From CAYQQR01 sp964420035 (GTDB lineage: Bacteria; Bacteroidota; Bacteroidia; Bacteroidales; SM23-62), in the NCBI GenBank assembly GCA_964420035.1, contig CAYQQR010000013.1:1-64000 (forward strand): a stretch of DNA of 64,000 nucleotides, written 5' to 3'. Both the position numbers and the translations under genes were made by a program. The notes beneath the pieces were generated by a model. That model did not search any database. It was not told the DNA's origin and was given only the letters and a program-made list of their open reading frames with translations. This document shows, in pieces, positions 17,597-27,059 of the stretch. Numbering within the stretch: position 1 is the stretch's first letter; each line of letters starts with the position of its first letter.

Positions 17597-19120
17597 ATGA
17601 GTGATTTAGCCTTAATCCGTTCTGCATTGATATCCGTATATCATAAAGATAACCTGGATCTTATTGTCAGGAAATTAAACGAATTATCTGTAAAGATTAT
17701 TTCCACGGGAGGTACACACAACTACATTCTGAGTTTGGGCATAGATGCAGAAAAGGTTGAATCACTGACGACCTATCCGTCCATTCTGGGAGGACGGGTT
17801 AAGACCCTGCATCCTAAGCTCATGGGTGGAATTCTGGCCCGGAGGGACGATGCCGGGGATCAACAAGAGATGGAACAGTATGATATACCCGCGGTTGACC
17901 TGGTGATTGTTGACCTGTATCCCTTTGAGGATACGGTAAAATCGGGGGCCCGTGAAGAGGATATCGTTGAGAAGATAGATATTGGTGGAATCAGCCTGAT
18001 ACGGGCCGCAGCCAAAAATTTCAAGGATGTTTTGGTGATTGCCCACGGGAATCAGTACAGGGAACTTTTGGAGCTGCTGGAAAAAGGAAAGGGCGAAACC
18101 ACCCTGGAACAAAGGCGGCAATTTGCCATGGAGGCATTCAATGTTTCTTCCCATTACGACACTGAGATATTCCGTTATTTTGCCGCTGAGGAAGCCCCCG
18201 CGTTCAAAATGGATATTCCCGGAGCCAAATCATTGCGCTATGGCGAGAATCCACATCAAGGGGGATGGTATTACGGCGACTTTGATGCCATGTTCAGCCA
18301 GCTTCACGGGAAGGAGATCTCTTATAACAATCTTTTGGACCTCGATGCAGCCGTTCGGCTTATAGATGATTACGATAGTACCACTTTTGGCATATTGAAA
18401 CACAACAATGCCTGTGGTCTGGCCACCCGTGATGTGCTCAAAACTGCATGGAAGGATGCTCTGGCCGGAGATCCGGTTTCGGCTTTCGGGGGGGTGCTGA
18501 TCACCAATCGTGCCCTGGACCGGGAAACAGCCGAAGAGATCAACAAATTATTCTTTGAAGTAATTCTGGCACCCGGCTATGACGATGCTGCCCTGGACAT
18601 CCTGAAGCAAAAGAAAAACAGGATTATCCTTGTAAGAAAGGAAGTTCCACTTTCGGGAGTACAGTTCCGGTCCATACTAAACGGAGCCCTTGTTCAGGAT
18701 ACAGACACTAAAACCGAAATAGCCTCAGACCTTAAGGTGGTAACTCAATTGGCTCCGGATGACCGGGAAAAAGAGGACCTGGTATTTGCGAACAAGATTG
18801 TCAAACATACCAAATCCAACGCCATCGTACTGGCCAGGAATAAGCAGCTTATTGCCAGCGGTGTAGGACAAACATCCAGGGTAGATGCCCTGAAACAGGC
18901 CATTGCCAAGGCTGAGGAATTTAATTTTAGCCTCGAGGGGGCCGTGATGGCTTCCGATGCCTTTTTTCCTTTTGCCGATTCAGTCGAGATAGCTCATCAG
19001 GCAGGAATAAAAGCAGTGATTCAGCCTGGCGGTTCGGTCAGGGACCAGGAATCGGTTGATTTTTGTAATAATAATCAAATGGTCATGGTATTCACGGGCA
19101 TCAGACATTTTAAGCATTGA
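17597..19120 (+). CDS. purH: Bifunctional AICAR transformylase / IMP cyclohydrolase
   Basis: This 507-residue protein performs the last two steps of purine synthesis, formylating AICAR and closing the ring to IMP. The N-terminal MGS-like cyclohydrolase domain includes IISTGGTHNYI, GGRVKTLHPKLMGGIL and VIVDLYPFEDT. The C-terminal transformylase domain includes LRYGENPHQGGWYYGD, KHNNACGLATRD, AFGGVLITNRALD and KHTKSNAIVLARNKQ, ending with AVIQPGGSVRDQESVDFCN. The catalytic K-H pair of the transformylase is present in LKHNNACG. mreB begins 17 bp downstream, so the cell-shape operon may share this promoter. Confidence 0.97.
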   Translation: MSDLALIRSALISVYHKDNLDLIVRKLNELSVKIISTGGTHNYILSLGIDAEKVESLTTYPSILGGRVKTLHPKLMGGILARRDDAGDQQEMEQYDIPAVDLVIVDLYPFEDTVKSGAREEDIVEKIDIGGISLIRAAAKNFKDVLVIAHGNQYRELLELLEKGKGETTLEQRRQFAMEAFNVSSHYDTEIFRYFAAEEAPAFKMDIPGAKSLRYGENPHQGGWYYGDFDAMFSQLHGKEISYNNLLDLDAAVRLIDDYDSTTFGILKHNNACGLATRDVLKTAWKDALAGDPVSAFGGVLITNRALDRETAEEINKLFFEVILAPGYDDAALDILKQKKNRIILVRKEVPLSGVQFRSILNGALVQDTDTKTEIASDLKVVTQLAPDDREKEDLVFANKIVKHTKSNAIVLARNKQLIASGVGQTSRVDALKQAIAKAEEFNFSLEGAVMASDAFFPFADSVEIAHQAGIKAVIQPGGSVRDQESVDFCNNNQMVMVFTGIRHFKH

Positions 19121-19137
19121 TATTTTAACTTACGACT

Positions 19138-20160
19138 ATGGGCTTGTTTTCATTTTTATACCAGGAGATTGCGATTGACCTGGGAACGGCCAACACCATC
19201 ATCATACATAATGATAAGGTTGTCGTCAATGAACCTTCTATCGTGGCGATTGACCAGAAATCAGGAAAGTTGATCGCTATTGGGGAGAAGGCCAGGCAGA
19301 TGCATGGGAAAACCCATGAAAACATCAAAACCATCCGTCCGCTGCGGGATGGGGTGATTGCCGATTTTAACGCGGCGGAACAAATGATTCGGGGAATGAT
19401 CAAGATGATCAATCCGCGTCCGAAGCTCGTGAACCCTTCTCTGAGGATCGTGATTTCCATTCCTTCAGGCAGCACTGAAGTGGAGATCAGGGCGGTCCGT
19501 GACTCGTCCGAACATGCCGGGGGGCGGGATGTTTACATGATCTATGAACCCATGGCTGCTGCCATCGGTATCGGCATCGATGTGGAAGCACCCCAGGGAA
19601 GTATGGTTGTGGATATTGGCGGGGGTACCACCGAAATTGCCGTGATTGCCCTGGGAGGCATCGTTTGTAACCAATCCATTCGTATTGCCGGCGATGGTTT
19701 TACCAACGACATCCAGGCCTACATGAGGCACCAGCATAACATTAAGATTGGGGAACGTACAGCCGAGGATATTAAGATTAATGTTGGTGCAGCCCTCCCG
19801 GATATCGACAACGCACCACCTGATTTTTATGTTCGCGGTCCTAACCTCATGACTGCCATGCCTATAGAAATTCCGATTTCCTACCAGGAGATTGCCCATT
19901 GCCTGGATAAATCCTTATCGAAAATAGAGACCGCTATCCTTGCCGTGCTGGAGCAAACCCCGCCGGAACTCTATGCCGATGTCGTTTCCAAAGGCATATA
20001 TCTCGCCGGTGGCGGCGCACTGTTGCGGGGACTGGATAAGCGACTGACAGAAAAGATCAATATACCTTTTCATCTGGCAGAAGATCCATTGCAGGCGATT
20101 GCACGCGGCACCGGTATTGCACTGAAGAATGTGGAGAATTTTTCCTTCCTGATTCGTTAG
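19138..20160 (+). CDS. mreB: Rod shape-determining actin-like ATPase MreB
   Basis: This 340-residue actin fold begins with IAIDLGTANTIIIHN (phosphate 1). SIPSGSTEVEIRAVRDSSEHAG and EPMAAAIGIGIDVEAPQGSMVVDIGGGTTEI (phosphate 2) follow. LAGGGALLRGLDKRL is the adenosine motif. It polymerises beneath the inner membrane and guides the elongasome. The start is ATG 19138, 17 bp after purH. The following genes are mreC, mreD, mrdA and rodA in the canonical order. Confidence 0.97.
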   Translation: MGLFSFLYQEIAIDLGTANTIIIHNDKVVVNEPSIVAIDQKSGKLIAIGEKARQMHGKTHENIKTIRPLRDGVIADFNAAEQMIRGMIKMINPRPKLVNPSLRIVISIPSGSTEVEIRAVRDSSEHAGGRDVYMIYEPMAAAIGIGIDVEAPQGSMVVDIGGGTTEIAVIALGGIVCNQSIRIAGDGFTNDIQAYMRHQHNIKIGERTAEDIKINVGAALPDIDNAPPDFYVRGPNLMTAMPIEIPISYQEIAHCLDKSLSKIETAILAVLEQTPPELYADVVSKGIYLAGGGALLRGLDKRLTEKINIPFHLAEDPLQAIARGTGIALKNVENFSFLIR

Positions 20161-20187
20161 TAAATATAAAACAGGCATGCACAGATA

Positions 20188-21015
20188 ATGAGAAATCTGC
20201 TTCGGCTGCTTCTGAATTATCATTTCCAGATCTTGTTTCTCATTCTGGAGATACTGGCGTTTATCCTTCTCTTTAATCACAGTTATTTTCAACGGTCCAG
20301 ATTTATTACCATGGCCAATGCCGTTGAAACGCAGGTATATAGATTGGTTGGGAACTGGGGTGAATATTTTTCACTCAGGGAGGAGAACCGCAGTTTGCTC
20401 GAAGAGAATACTGAACTAAAGAACAGGATAGACCGGCTCAGAAATCGAATTGCCGAACACGATCAGGAAGCTCTTGGTACCGATTCCCTCAGAAAGTTCA
20501 GGTTTATTCCTGCAGCGGTACTAAACAATTCTGTCACCAGAAGGTACAATTACATAACCCTGGACAAGGGTCGCGAAGAAGGTGTTCAAGCGGATATGGG
20601 GATCGTTTCCCCCCGGGGTATAGCCGGGAAGATCATTGCGGTTTCTCCCAAACATTCCATCGCTATGTCGGTGCTGAATGAGAATTTCAGGGTTCCCGCC
20701 AAGCTGAAAAAAAACAATTATTACGGATCCCTGAGCTGGACAACCGGGAATCCGAAAACAGCGATATTAAGCGAAATTCCGTATCATGTGAATGTAAGCA
20801 TTGGCGATACCGTAGTCACGAGTGGTTTCTCAGCGGTATTTCCCGAGGACCTGAACATCGGGTTGGTGGATGAATTCGAAGTCAGGGAAGGAAACTTCTA
20901 CATCATACAGATTAGGTTAGCCACCGATTTCAGGCAACTTCACGACGTTTACATCATTAAGAACCTGAACAGGGAAGAGATCATCACCCTGGAAGACAGC
21001 ATTCGCGATGATTAA
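20188..21015 (+). CDS. mreC: Rod shape-determining protein MreC
   Basis: This 275-residue protein has one N-terminal membrane helix (about residues 8-28), then a coiled coil (REENRSLLEENTELKNRIDRLRNRI) and the beta-rich periplasmic core (DKGREEGVQADMGIVSPRGIAGKI; GDTVVTSGFSAVFPEDLNIGLV). It is the periplasmic scaffold that activates PBP2-RodA. The 3' end overlaps mreD by 8 bp, consistent with translational coupling. Confidence 0.95.
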   Translation: MRNLLRLLLNYHFQILFLILEILAFILLFNHSYFQRSRFITMANAVETQVYRLVGNWGEYFSLREENRSLLEENTELKNRIDRLRNRIAEHDQEALGTDSLRKFRFIPAAVLNNSVTRRYNYITLDKGREEGVQADMGIVSPRGIAGKIIAVSPKHSIAMSVLNENFRVPAKLKKNNYYGSLSWTTGNPKTAILSEIPYHVNVSIGDTVVTSGFSAVFPEDLNIGLVDEFEVREGNFYIIQIRLATDFRQLHDVYIIKNLNREEIITLEDSIRDD

Positions 21016-21514
21016 ATTCCTTTCAAGAAATATCGTTCGTTTTGTGCTGATCGTTCTGATTCAGGTCCTGCTTGTAAATAACATCAATATCAGCGGATAT
21101 TTCACTCCCTATTTCTATATTCTTTTTATTTTACTGATACCCTTTGAAACGCCTGGTTGGGTGCTTCTGGTTTCTGGTTTTTTGCTGGGACTTACCATTG
21201 ATGCATTTGTGAATACTTTGGGGATGCATACAGCGGCTACGGTACTTGCCGCCTTTGTCCGCCCATACGTACTGCAGGTATTTTCCCCGAGGGACGGATA
21301 CGAACCCGGTACTTTTCCCCGTTTATATTATTTTGGGTTCTCTTGGTTTTTACGATATACAATAATCATTGTATTTGTACATCACCTTTTCCTTTTTTAT
21401 ATTGAAATATTCAGGTTGTCAAATTTTTTCGATACCCTGTTGCGGGTGATTCTGAGCACCCTGTTAACAACATTTTTTATTGTTCTGAGCCAGTATTTTA
21501 TTTTCAGAAAGTAA
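21008..21514 (+). CDS. mreD: Rod shape-determining protein MreD
   Basis: This 168-residue protein is almost wholly hydrophobic, with five or six membrane helices. Assignment rests on size, hydrophobicity and position between mreC (8-bp overlap) and the PBP2 gene (TAATG overlap); MreD sequences diverge strongly. Around 21150-21186 the DNA resembles the 7-bp CTGGTTT repeats seen between genes, but here it encodes a plausible helix. Confidence 0.9.
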   Translation: MIKFLSRNIVRFVLIVLIQVLLVNNINISGYFTPYFYILFILLIPFETPGWVLLVSGFLLGLTIDAFVNTLGMHTAATVLAAFVRPYVLQVFSPRDGYEPGTFPRLYYFGFSWFLRYTIIIVFVHHLFLFYIEIFRLSNFFDTLLRVILSTLLTTFFIVLSQYFIFRK

Positions 21515-23349
21515 TGGACCGTTATCAGGCCAGGAAATATTTGATCGCGGGTATAATGCTCCTGGTGGGGATATTGATGGTTGTCCGTCTGTTTTCCCTG
21601 CAGGTATTGGACTCTTCATATAAATTTTCTGCGGAAAATAACAGTCAACGCCATATCACCCAGTATCCTGCACGGGGCCTGATCTACGACAGGAACCACG
21701 AGCTGATCGTCTACAACCAGGCAGTCTATGATCTGATATTCAATCCTTCCCAGTCGGCTGCTTTCGATACGGCCCTCTTTTGCGAGCTACTTGGGATAAG
21801 CAGTGAAACCGCCCGTTCTGGGATTGATGCGGCCCGTGCATATTCAAGATTTAAACCTTCGATATTCCTCAAACAAATATCGGCGGAAACCTATGCGGTG
21901 TTCCAGGAACAAATGCACCGGTTCCCGGGTTTCTTCGTGCAGCCCAGGACACTCCGGTCATACTCCAGGCCGATTGGCGCACACCTTTTGGGTTATGTCG
22001 GGGAAGTGGATGAAAAGCTTATCAAAGAGGACTCCTATTATCAGATGGGCGATTATAAAGGGATCAGTGGTATCGAAAAAGCATATGAGGCGGAGCTCAG
22101 GGGTATAAAGGGGGTGAAGATATACCTTGTGGATGTACATAACCGCGTTAAAGAACCATACATGGGAGGACGTTATGATGTTCCCGCGGTGGTGGGTAGG
22201 GACCTGCTTACCACTATCGATGCAGATCTTCAGGCATACGGAGAAAAGCTGATGGAAAAATTCAGGGGGAGCATTGTCGCTCTGGAACCTTCAACCGGGG
22301 AAGTGCTTGCATTGGTCAGTTCCCCCGAGTATGATCCCGGTCTGCTCGTTGGCAGAATACGTTCCGAAAATTATAAACGCTTATCGGAGGATACCCTTAA
22401 ACCTTTGTTTAACAGGGCCCTGATGGCTCAATACCCGCCCGGATCCACCTTTAAGGTAGTTAACGGACTGATCGGGCTGCACGAAGGGGTTATTCGTCCG
22501 GGTACGGAATACTATTGTGATCTGGGTTGGCACTATGGTTCCTATCATGTAGGATGCCATGTGCATGATTCACCCCTTGCATTTGAAGATGCGGTACAGA
22601 ATAGCTGCAATGCTTATTTTGTCAATGTTTTTAAGAACATTCTTACAGATAAGAAGTTTGACAATACTGCCGAAGCTTTTCAAAATTGGAGAAAGCATGT
22701 CATGTCTTTCGGTCTTGGCAAGAAGCTGGGTACTGATTTCACCCATGAACTGGCTGGCCTGATCCCGGATAAAAGTCTGTATGACAATATATACGGTGAA
22801 GGACACTGGAACTTTCTTACCGTTCGTTCCCTGGCCATCGGGCAGGGAGAATTGGGAATTACCCCGATACAAATGGCTAATATGGCGGCCACGTTGGCGA
22901 ACCGGGGTCATTATTACCCCCCGCATGTCGTAAAAGCCATTGATGGTCAGGAGATCAGTGAACGCTTTCTCGATCCTAACTATACCACGATTGACAGCAG
23001 CCATTTTGAGTATGTGATCAACGGTATGGAAAAGGCTGTTAATGGGGGACGGGGGAGCACGGCCTGGAGAGCCAGACTCAAAGATATCACGGTATGCGGT
23101 AAAACAGGTACTGCTGAAAACCCGCCTTATAAAGATCATTCCATATTCATAGCCTTTGCACCCAAAGAGGACCCAAAAATTGCCATTTCTGTTTATGTTG
23201 AAAATGGTGGGTTTGGGAACATCTGGGCATCCCCCATAGCCAGTCTTATGATTGAAAAATATTTGAACGACAGCACCAGCCGACCTTATATGGAAGAATA
23301 CGTGCTGGCAGGAATGCAGGAAGAGGAAAAGGAAGAGGAAGAAGAATGA
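21514..23349 (+). CDS. mrdA: Penicillin-binding protein 2 (elongasome transpeptidase)
   Basis: This 611-residue class B PBP has an N-terminal membrane anchor (YLIAGIMLLVGILMVVRLF), a pedestal/dimerisation domain (ITQYPARGLIYDRN; GYVGEVDEKLI; GISGIEKAYEAELRG) and a transpeptidase domain. The acylated serine is S311 in PPGSTFK, the SxN motif is S364-C-N366, and KTG is at 530-532. It cross-links lateral-wall peptidoglycan with its polymerase RodA. Its start overlaps the mreD stop and its end overlaps rodA (ATGA). The last residues form a short run of glutamates. Confidence 0.96.
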   Translation: MDRYQARKYLIAGIMLLVGILMVVRLFSLQVLDSSYKFSAENNSQRHITQYPARGLIYDRNHELIVYNQAVYDLIFNPSQSAAFDTALFCELLGISSETARSGIDAARAYSRFKPSIFLKQISAETYAVFQEQMHRFPGFFVQPRTLRSYSRPIGAHLLGYVGEVDEKLIKEDSYYQMGDYKGISGIEKAYEAELRGIKGVKIYLVDVHNRVKEPYMGGRYDVPAVVGRDLLTTIDADLQAYGEKLMEKFRGSIVALEPSTGEVLALVSSPEYDPGLLVGRIRSENYKRLSEDTLKPLFNRALMAQYPPGSTFKVVNGLIGLHEGVIRPGTEYYCDLGWHYGSYHVGCHVHDSPLAFEDAVQNSCNAYFVNVFKNILTDKKFDNTAEAFQNWRKHVMSFGLGKKLGTDFTHELAGLIPDKSLYDNIYGEGHWNFLTVRSLAIGQGELGITPIQMANMAATLANRGHYYPPHVVKAIDGQEISERFLDPNYTTIDSSHFEYVINGMEKAVNGGRGSTAWRARLKDITVCGKTGTAENPPYKDHSIFIAFAPKEDPKIAISVYVENGGFGNIWASPIASLMIEKYLNDSTSRPYMEEYVLAGMQEEEKEEEEE

Positions 23350-24770
23350 TCAGAAGAGCCAACATACTTGCAAATACCGATTGGTTTATTGTTTTTCTGT
23401 ACCTGGTCATGCTTATACTGGGATGGTTGAACATTTACGCTGCGGTTTATGATGAGGAGCATGGCAGTATATTTGATTTTTCACAGCGGTATGGGATGCA
23501 GCTTATCTGGATCCTTGCCGCCATTATGATAGCGGTTATAACCTACCTGACCGATCCAAAATTTTTTGCCTTTTTTGCCTATTTTCTGCATGTCCTTAGT
23601 ATACTTTTATTGGCGGGTGTACTGGTTTTGGGTAAGGATATCCATGGTGCCAGGTCCTGGTTCGAGCTGGGTCCATTTCATTTTCAGCCCTCAGAGTTCG
23701 CAAAGGTCACCACGGCATTGGCATTGGCCCGGTACCTGACCGGATACCAGGTGGATATTAATAAGTTCAGAACCCTTATCATTTCCCTTTTTTTTATTAT
23801 GGTTCCGGCAGCATTGATCTTTCTCCAGCCGGACACCGGAACGGCACTGGTTTACAGTGTATTTATCCTGGTCCTTTACCGCGAAGGGTTTTCAGGGATA
23901 CTGATGTTTACCGGTATAATGATGGTGGTATTGTTCATCCTTAGCCTGATCCTGGATAAGATATATATTCTACTGGGACTGTTTGTTTTAACCGGTACTA
24001 TTTTTTCCGCCATTATGCGCTCCGGAAAATACCTGATCTATCTGTGGATTCTTCCCGGAATCATTTTTACCGCCGGCTATTTTCTGAACCGTTATTTCAA
24101 CTGGGGTGCACCGGTGTATTATCTCGCACTGGGCTCCATTGCCGTCTTTTTGCCGGTTTATTTCGTTTACCTGGGCCGGGCGAGGCTCAGGACCGGTTGG
24201 CTGGTACTCCTGTTTTTGTTGGGTTCCATTATATTTACCTATTCCGTTGATTATACCTTCAACAAGGTCTTGAAGGAACATCAACAGAACCGGGTCAACA
24301 TCCTTTTGGGAATCGAATCGGATCCCCTGGGATTGGGTTATAATGTGAACCAGTCGAAAATTGCCATCGGATCGGGTGGACTGACCGGAAAGGGGTTTTT
24401 GCAAGGGACACAGACCAAATTTGATTTTGTGCCGGAGCAGAGTACCGATTTTATTTTCTGTACCATCGGGGAAGAATGGGGCTTTATCGGCACGAGCTTT
24501 ATAGTGGTCCTCTTTCTGGTCTTTCTTTTAAGATTGCTCCAACTGGCTGAAAGGCAGCGTTCTGCCTTTTCCAGGGCTTATGGCTACGGGGCACTGGGTG
24601 TATTTTTCTTTCATTTTACCATCAATATAGGCATGACCATCGGTCTGCTTCCCGTCATTGGGATACCCTTACCTTTCTTTAGTTACGGGGGATCCAGCTT
24701 GCTTGCTTTTACCATACTTCTGTTCATTATGATACGGCTGGATGCCAGCCGGAATGAGATCATCATCTAA
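23346..24770 (+). CDS. rodA: Peptidoglycan glycosyltransferase RodA (SEDS family)
   Basis: This 474-residue polytopic SEDS protein contains ARSWFELGPFHFQPSEFAK, FLQPDTGTALVY with the essential aspartate, and GIPLPFFSYGGSSLLA at the C-terminal end, all SEDS signatures. The length is about 100 residues above the E. coli RodA. The excess lies between about 190 and 300, where extra hydrophobic segments (FVLTGTIFSAI; YLIYLWILPGIIFTAGYFL; LALGSIAVFLPVYFVYLG) are inserted before the large loop that holds NILLGIESDPLGLGYNVNQSKIAIGSGG. It polymerises lipid II with PBP2. It is the last gene of the operon. Confidence 0.95.
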   Translation: MIRRANILANTDWFIVFLYLVMLILGWLNIYAAVYDEEHGSIFDFSQRYGMQLIWILAAIMIAVITYLTDPKFFAFFAYFLHVLSILLLAGVLVLGKDIHGARSWFELGPFHFQPSEFAKVTTALALARYLTGYQVDINKFRTLIISLFFIMVPAALIFLQPDTGTALVYSVFILVLYREGFSGILMFTGIMMVVLFILSLILDKIYILLGLFVLTGTIFSAIMRSGKYLIYLWILPGIIFTAGYFLNRYFNWGAPVYYLALGSIAVFLPVYFVYLGRARLRTGWLVLLFLLGSIIFTYSVDYTFNKVLKEHQQNRVNILLGIESDPLGLGYNVNQSKIAIGSGGLTGKGFLQGTQTKFDFVPEQSTDFIFCTIGEEWGFIGTSFIVVLFLVFLLRLLQLAERQRSAFSRAYGYGALGVFFFHFTINIGMTIGLLPVIGIPLPFFSYGGSSLLAFTILLFIMIRLDASRNEIII

Positions 24771-24905
24771 AAATACTGTGTCCTGGCCGGTTAATTCAGA
24801 AAGCCACGTATTATGTGGGATTCAGACTTGTTTCCTTTTAATTCACGCCAATTTTTTGTATCTTAGGGGTCCTTTTTCAGCAATGGATAAATTTAAGAAA
24901 CGGAC

Positions 24906-24911
24906 AGGAGG
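24906..24911 (+). promoter_or_regulatory. Strong Shine-Dalgarno (AGGAGG) before KamA-like gene
   Basis: A full anti-SD match with 6-nt spacing to ATG 24918. Such sites are rare in this window. It fixes the start. Confidence 0.6.
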
Positions 24912-24917
24912 GTCATT

Positions 24918-26288
24918 ATGAAATATACAGCATATACTGTAAGGAATTTGGATCAGATTTCACAAATCGGCAGAATTTCCAAAGAAGAGATCAACGACAT
25001 GAAGGTTGTAGCTTCTGTACTTCCTTTTAAAACCAACAATTATGTCGTGGACGAGCTTATCGACTGGGATAATTACCGGGAAGATCCCCTGTATATTCTG
25101 AATTTTCCCCAGCGGGGCATGCTGCGTGAGGAGCATTTTAACACCATGCGGAAAGTGGTTCGGAATGGAGGGGATAAGTCGGAAATAGCAAGGGTTGCCA
25201 ATGATATCCGGATTGAATTAAATCCACATCCCGCCGGTCAGCTAAAGTACAATGTGCCGGAACTGGATGGCCATAAGCTCCTGGGCATACAGCACAAATA
25301 TAACGAGACCGTATTGTTCTTTCCCACCCAGGGGCAGACTTGTCATGCCTATTGTACCTTTTGTTTCCGCTGGCCCCAGTTCACCGGCATGACCGATATG
25401 AAGTTTGCCATGAAGCAGACCGAACTCCTGATAGAATACCTGAAGCGCCATCCTGAAGTCACAGATCTCCTTTTTACAGGAGGCGATCCCATGATTATGA
25501 GCCATAAGATATTGAGCCGTTACATCAATGCACTTCTGGATGCAGATATTCCCCATTTGCGAAACATCAGGATCGGAACCAAATCCCTTGCCTTCTGGCC
25601 CTATAAGTACCTGACCGATAAAGATTCGGATGATATTCTGCGATTATTCGAGTCGGTGGGGAAACGGGGAAAACATCTTGCCTTCATGGCCCATTTCAAT
25701 CATGCTGCCGAACTAAAAACAGAAGCGGTAGGAAAAGCCATAACAAGAATACAGGCCACCGGCGCCCAGATAAGAACCCAGGCACCTTTGCTGAACCACA
25801 TCAATGCCGATCCGGAAGTCTGGAAGGACCTGTGGCAGATCCAGGTTAAACTGGGACTGGTACCCTATTATATGTTTGTAGCCCGTGACACCGGTGCCCA
25901 GGAATTCTTCAGCGTAAACCTGGGACGGGCCTTTGAGATTTTCACCCAGGCCTACCGGAGGGTCAGCGGAATAGCAAGGACGGTTCGCGGACCTAGCATG
26001 TCTGCCAGTCCGGGTAAGGTGCAGATAAGCGGAGTAACCACGGTTAAGGGTGAAAAAGTATATGTACTCCGCTTTATACAAGGGAGGAATCCCAAATGGG
26101 TGAATAAGCCCTTCTTTGCAAAATATGACCCTGAAGCCGTATGGCTGGATGACCTGGAGCCCGCGTTTGGTGCAGACCAGTTTTTCTATGAAGAAGACTA
26201 CAGAAAGATACTGAACCGCGATTCAAAAGTCCCGGACGCGGCTTCCAGAAAATACGAAAAGGCTTTTGATAATTGCTCAGGGGATTAA
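24918..26288 (+). CDS. KamA family radical SAM protein (lysine 2,3-aminomutase-like)
   Basis: This 456-residue protein carries the radical-SAM cluster motif CHAYCTFC (C-x3-C-x2-C), then FTGGDPMIMS (the GGDP SAM-binding motif of the aminomutase group) and RIGTKSLAFWPYKYL. SASPGKVQISG contains the lysine expected to bind PLP. Overall it follows lysine 2,3-aminomutase, but it is longer and diverges around the substrate-contact residues, so the substrate is uncertain. It could act on lysine, glutamate or a peptide residue. The 3' end overlaps the convergent AcpH-like gene by 12 bp. Confidence 0.85.
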   Translation: MKYTAYTVRNLDQISQIGRISKEEINDMKVVASVLPFKTNNYVVDELIDWDNYREDPLYILNFPQRGMLREEHFNTMRKVVRNGGDKSEIARVANDIRIELNPHPAGQLKYNVPELDGHKLLGIQHKYNETVLFFPTQGQTCHAYCTFCFRWPQFTGMTDMKFAMKQTELLIEYLKRHPEVTDLLFTGGDPMIMSHKILSRYINALLDADIPHLRNIRIGTKSLAFWPYKYLTDKDSDDILRLFESVGKRGKHLAFMAHFNHAAELKTEAVGKAITRIQATGAQIRTQAPLLNHINADPEVWKDLWQIQVKLGLVPYYMFVARDTGAQEFFSVNLGRAFEIFTQAYRRVSGIARTVRGPSMSASPGKVQISGVTTVKGEKVYVLRFIQGRNPKWVNKPFFAKYDPEAVWLDDLEPAFGADQFFYEEDYRKILNRDSKVPDAASRKYEKAFDNCSGD

Positions 26289-26885
26289 GCCCGCATCACC
26301 TACTTTTAAATCATACTGTTTTTCCAGGTGCTCCATGATATCCTGGAAGAAAACCCTGAAGCTCCCTTTGAGAAAGTCATAATTTTCTTTCATGAGATCA
26401 ATGGCACGTTCTGAATGGTCGGGTAGGGTGGTCCTGAAGGACATTCTCCTGAGCACCGATTCAACTCCGTCGAAGGTAGCATAAGATTCCAGCCAGTTAC
26501 TTCTTACAAAATAGGGGAAGAAACGCTTAATCCCATCCGGAAAGATCTGGAAATTCTGTTTCAGGATTTCATAACGGTTCCTGATGAATCGCTTCAGGCT
26601 GATATGCGCGTAACGGTTCCAGTCGGTCGCCAGAAAATGATCATAGAAAATATCGATGACGATTCCTGCATAAAGACCGTATGGATCACGTACCAGATTT
26701 TTACAACCGGCAGTCATGGAATGTTGATCTGTGAAGCTGTCGATGGCCCGGTGAATGATTATTCCTTTTTTTATCGGGGGAGCATAATGGTTGTAGTCAT
26801 GTCCCTTCACATAGTCTCCAATGAAATTGCCAATGAGGATACCTTCATGGTTACCCGATAAATAGATATGCGCGAGGAAATTCAT
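26277..26885 (-). CDS. AcpH-like acyl carrier protein phosphodiesterase (DUF479)
   Basis: This 202-residue protein starts MNFLAHIYLSGNHEGILIGNFIGDYVKG, the signature of the ACP phosphodiesterase family. GIIIHRAIDSFTDQH and GIVIDIFYDHFLATDW follow, supplying the histidines and aspartates of the HD-like metal site. E. coli AcpH removes the 4'-phosphopantetheine arm from holo-ACP. The 12-bp 3' overlap with the radical SAM gene is convergent and may put the two transcripts in antisense contact. Confidence 0.9.
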   Translation of the reverse strand: MNFLAHIYLSGNHEGILIGNFIGDYVKGHDYNHYAPPIKKGIIIHRAIDSFTDQHSMTAGCKNLVRDPYGLYAGIVIDIFYDHFLATDWNRYAHISLKRFIRNRYEILKQNFQIFPDGIKRFFPYFVRSNWLESYATFDGVESVLRRMSFRTTLPDHSERAIDLMKENYDFLKGSFRVFFQDIMEHLEKQYDLKVGDAGLIP

Positions 26886-27022
26886 TGGCTCATCAAGACT
26901 ATTTCAAATAAACAGCAAAAAGGCTATGTTCATTTTACGCTCTACCCAGGTATTAAGCTATGTTTAATAACATGAAAGAGGCATTTATGATAAAGGACAT
27001 AAGGGGACATGTTTCAAGATTT

Positions 27023-27030
27023 TATTTTTG
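27023..27030 (+). promoter_or_regulatory. Bacteroidota -7 box (TATTTTTG)
   Basis: TAnnTTTG match 30 bp upstream of the cPGS-like gene ATG. The rest of the 174-bp spacer is AT-rich with no other signal. Confidence 0.5.
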
Positions 27031-27059
27031 TCCGGCGTAAATAATTAAATTAAACAAAG

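Noticed and set aside
21150..21186. CTGGTTT-like 7-bp repeat inside mreD
   Set aside because: Only two or three partial matches, and the encoded residues form a normal hydrophobic helix; probably chance.
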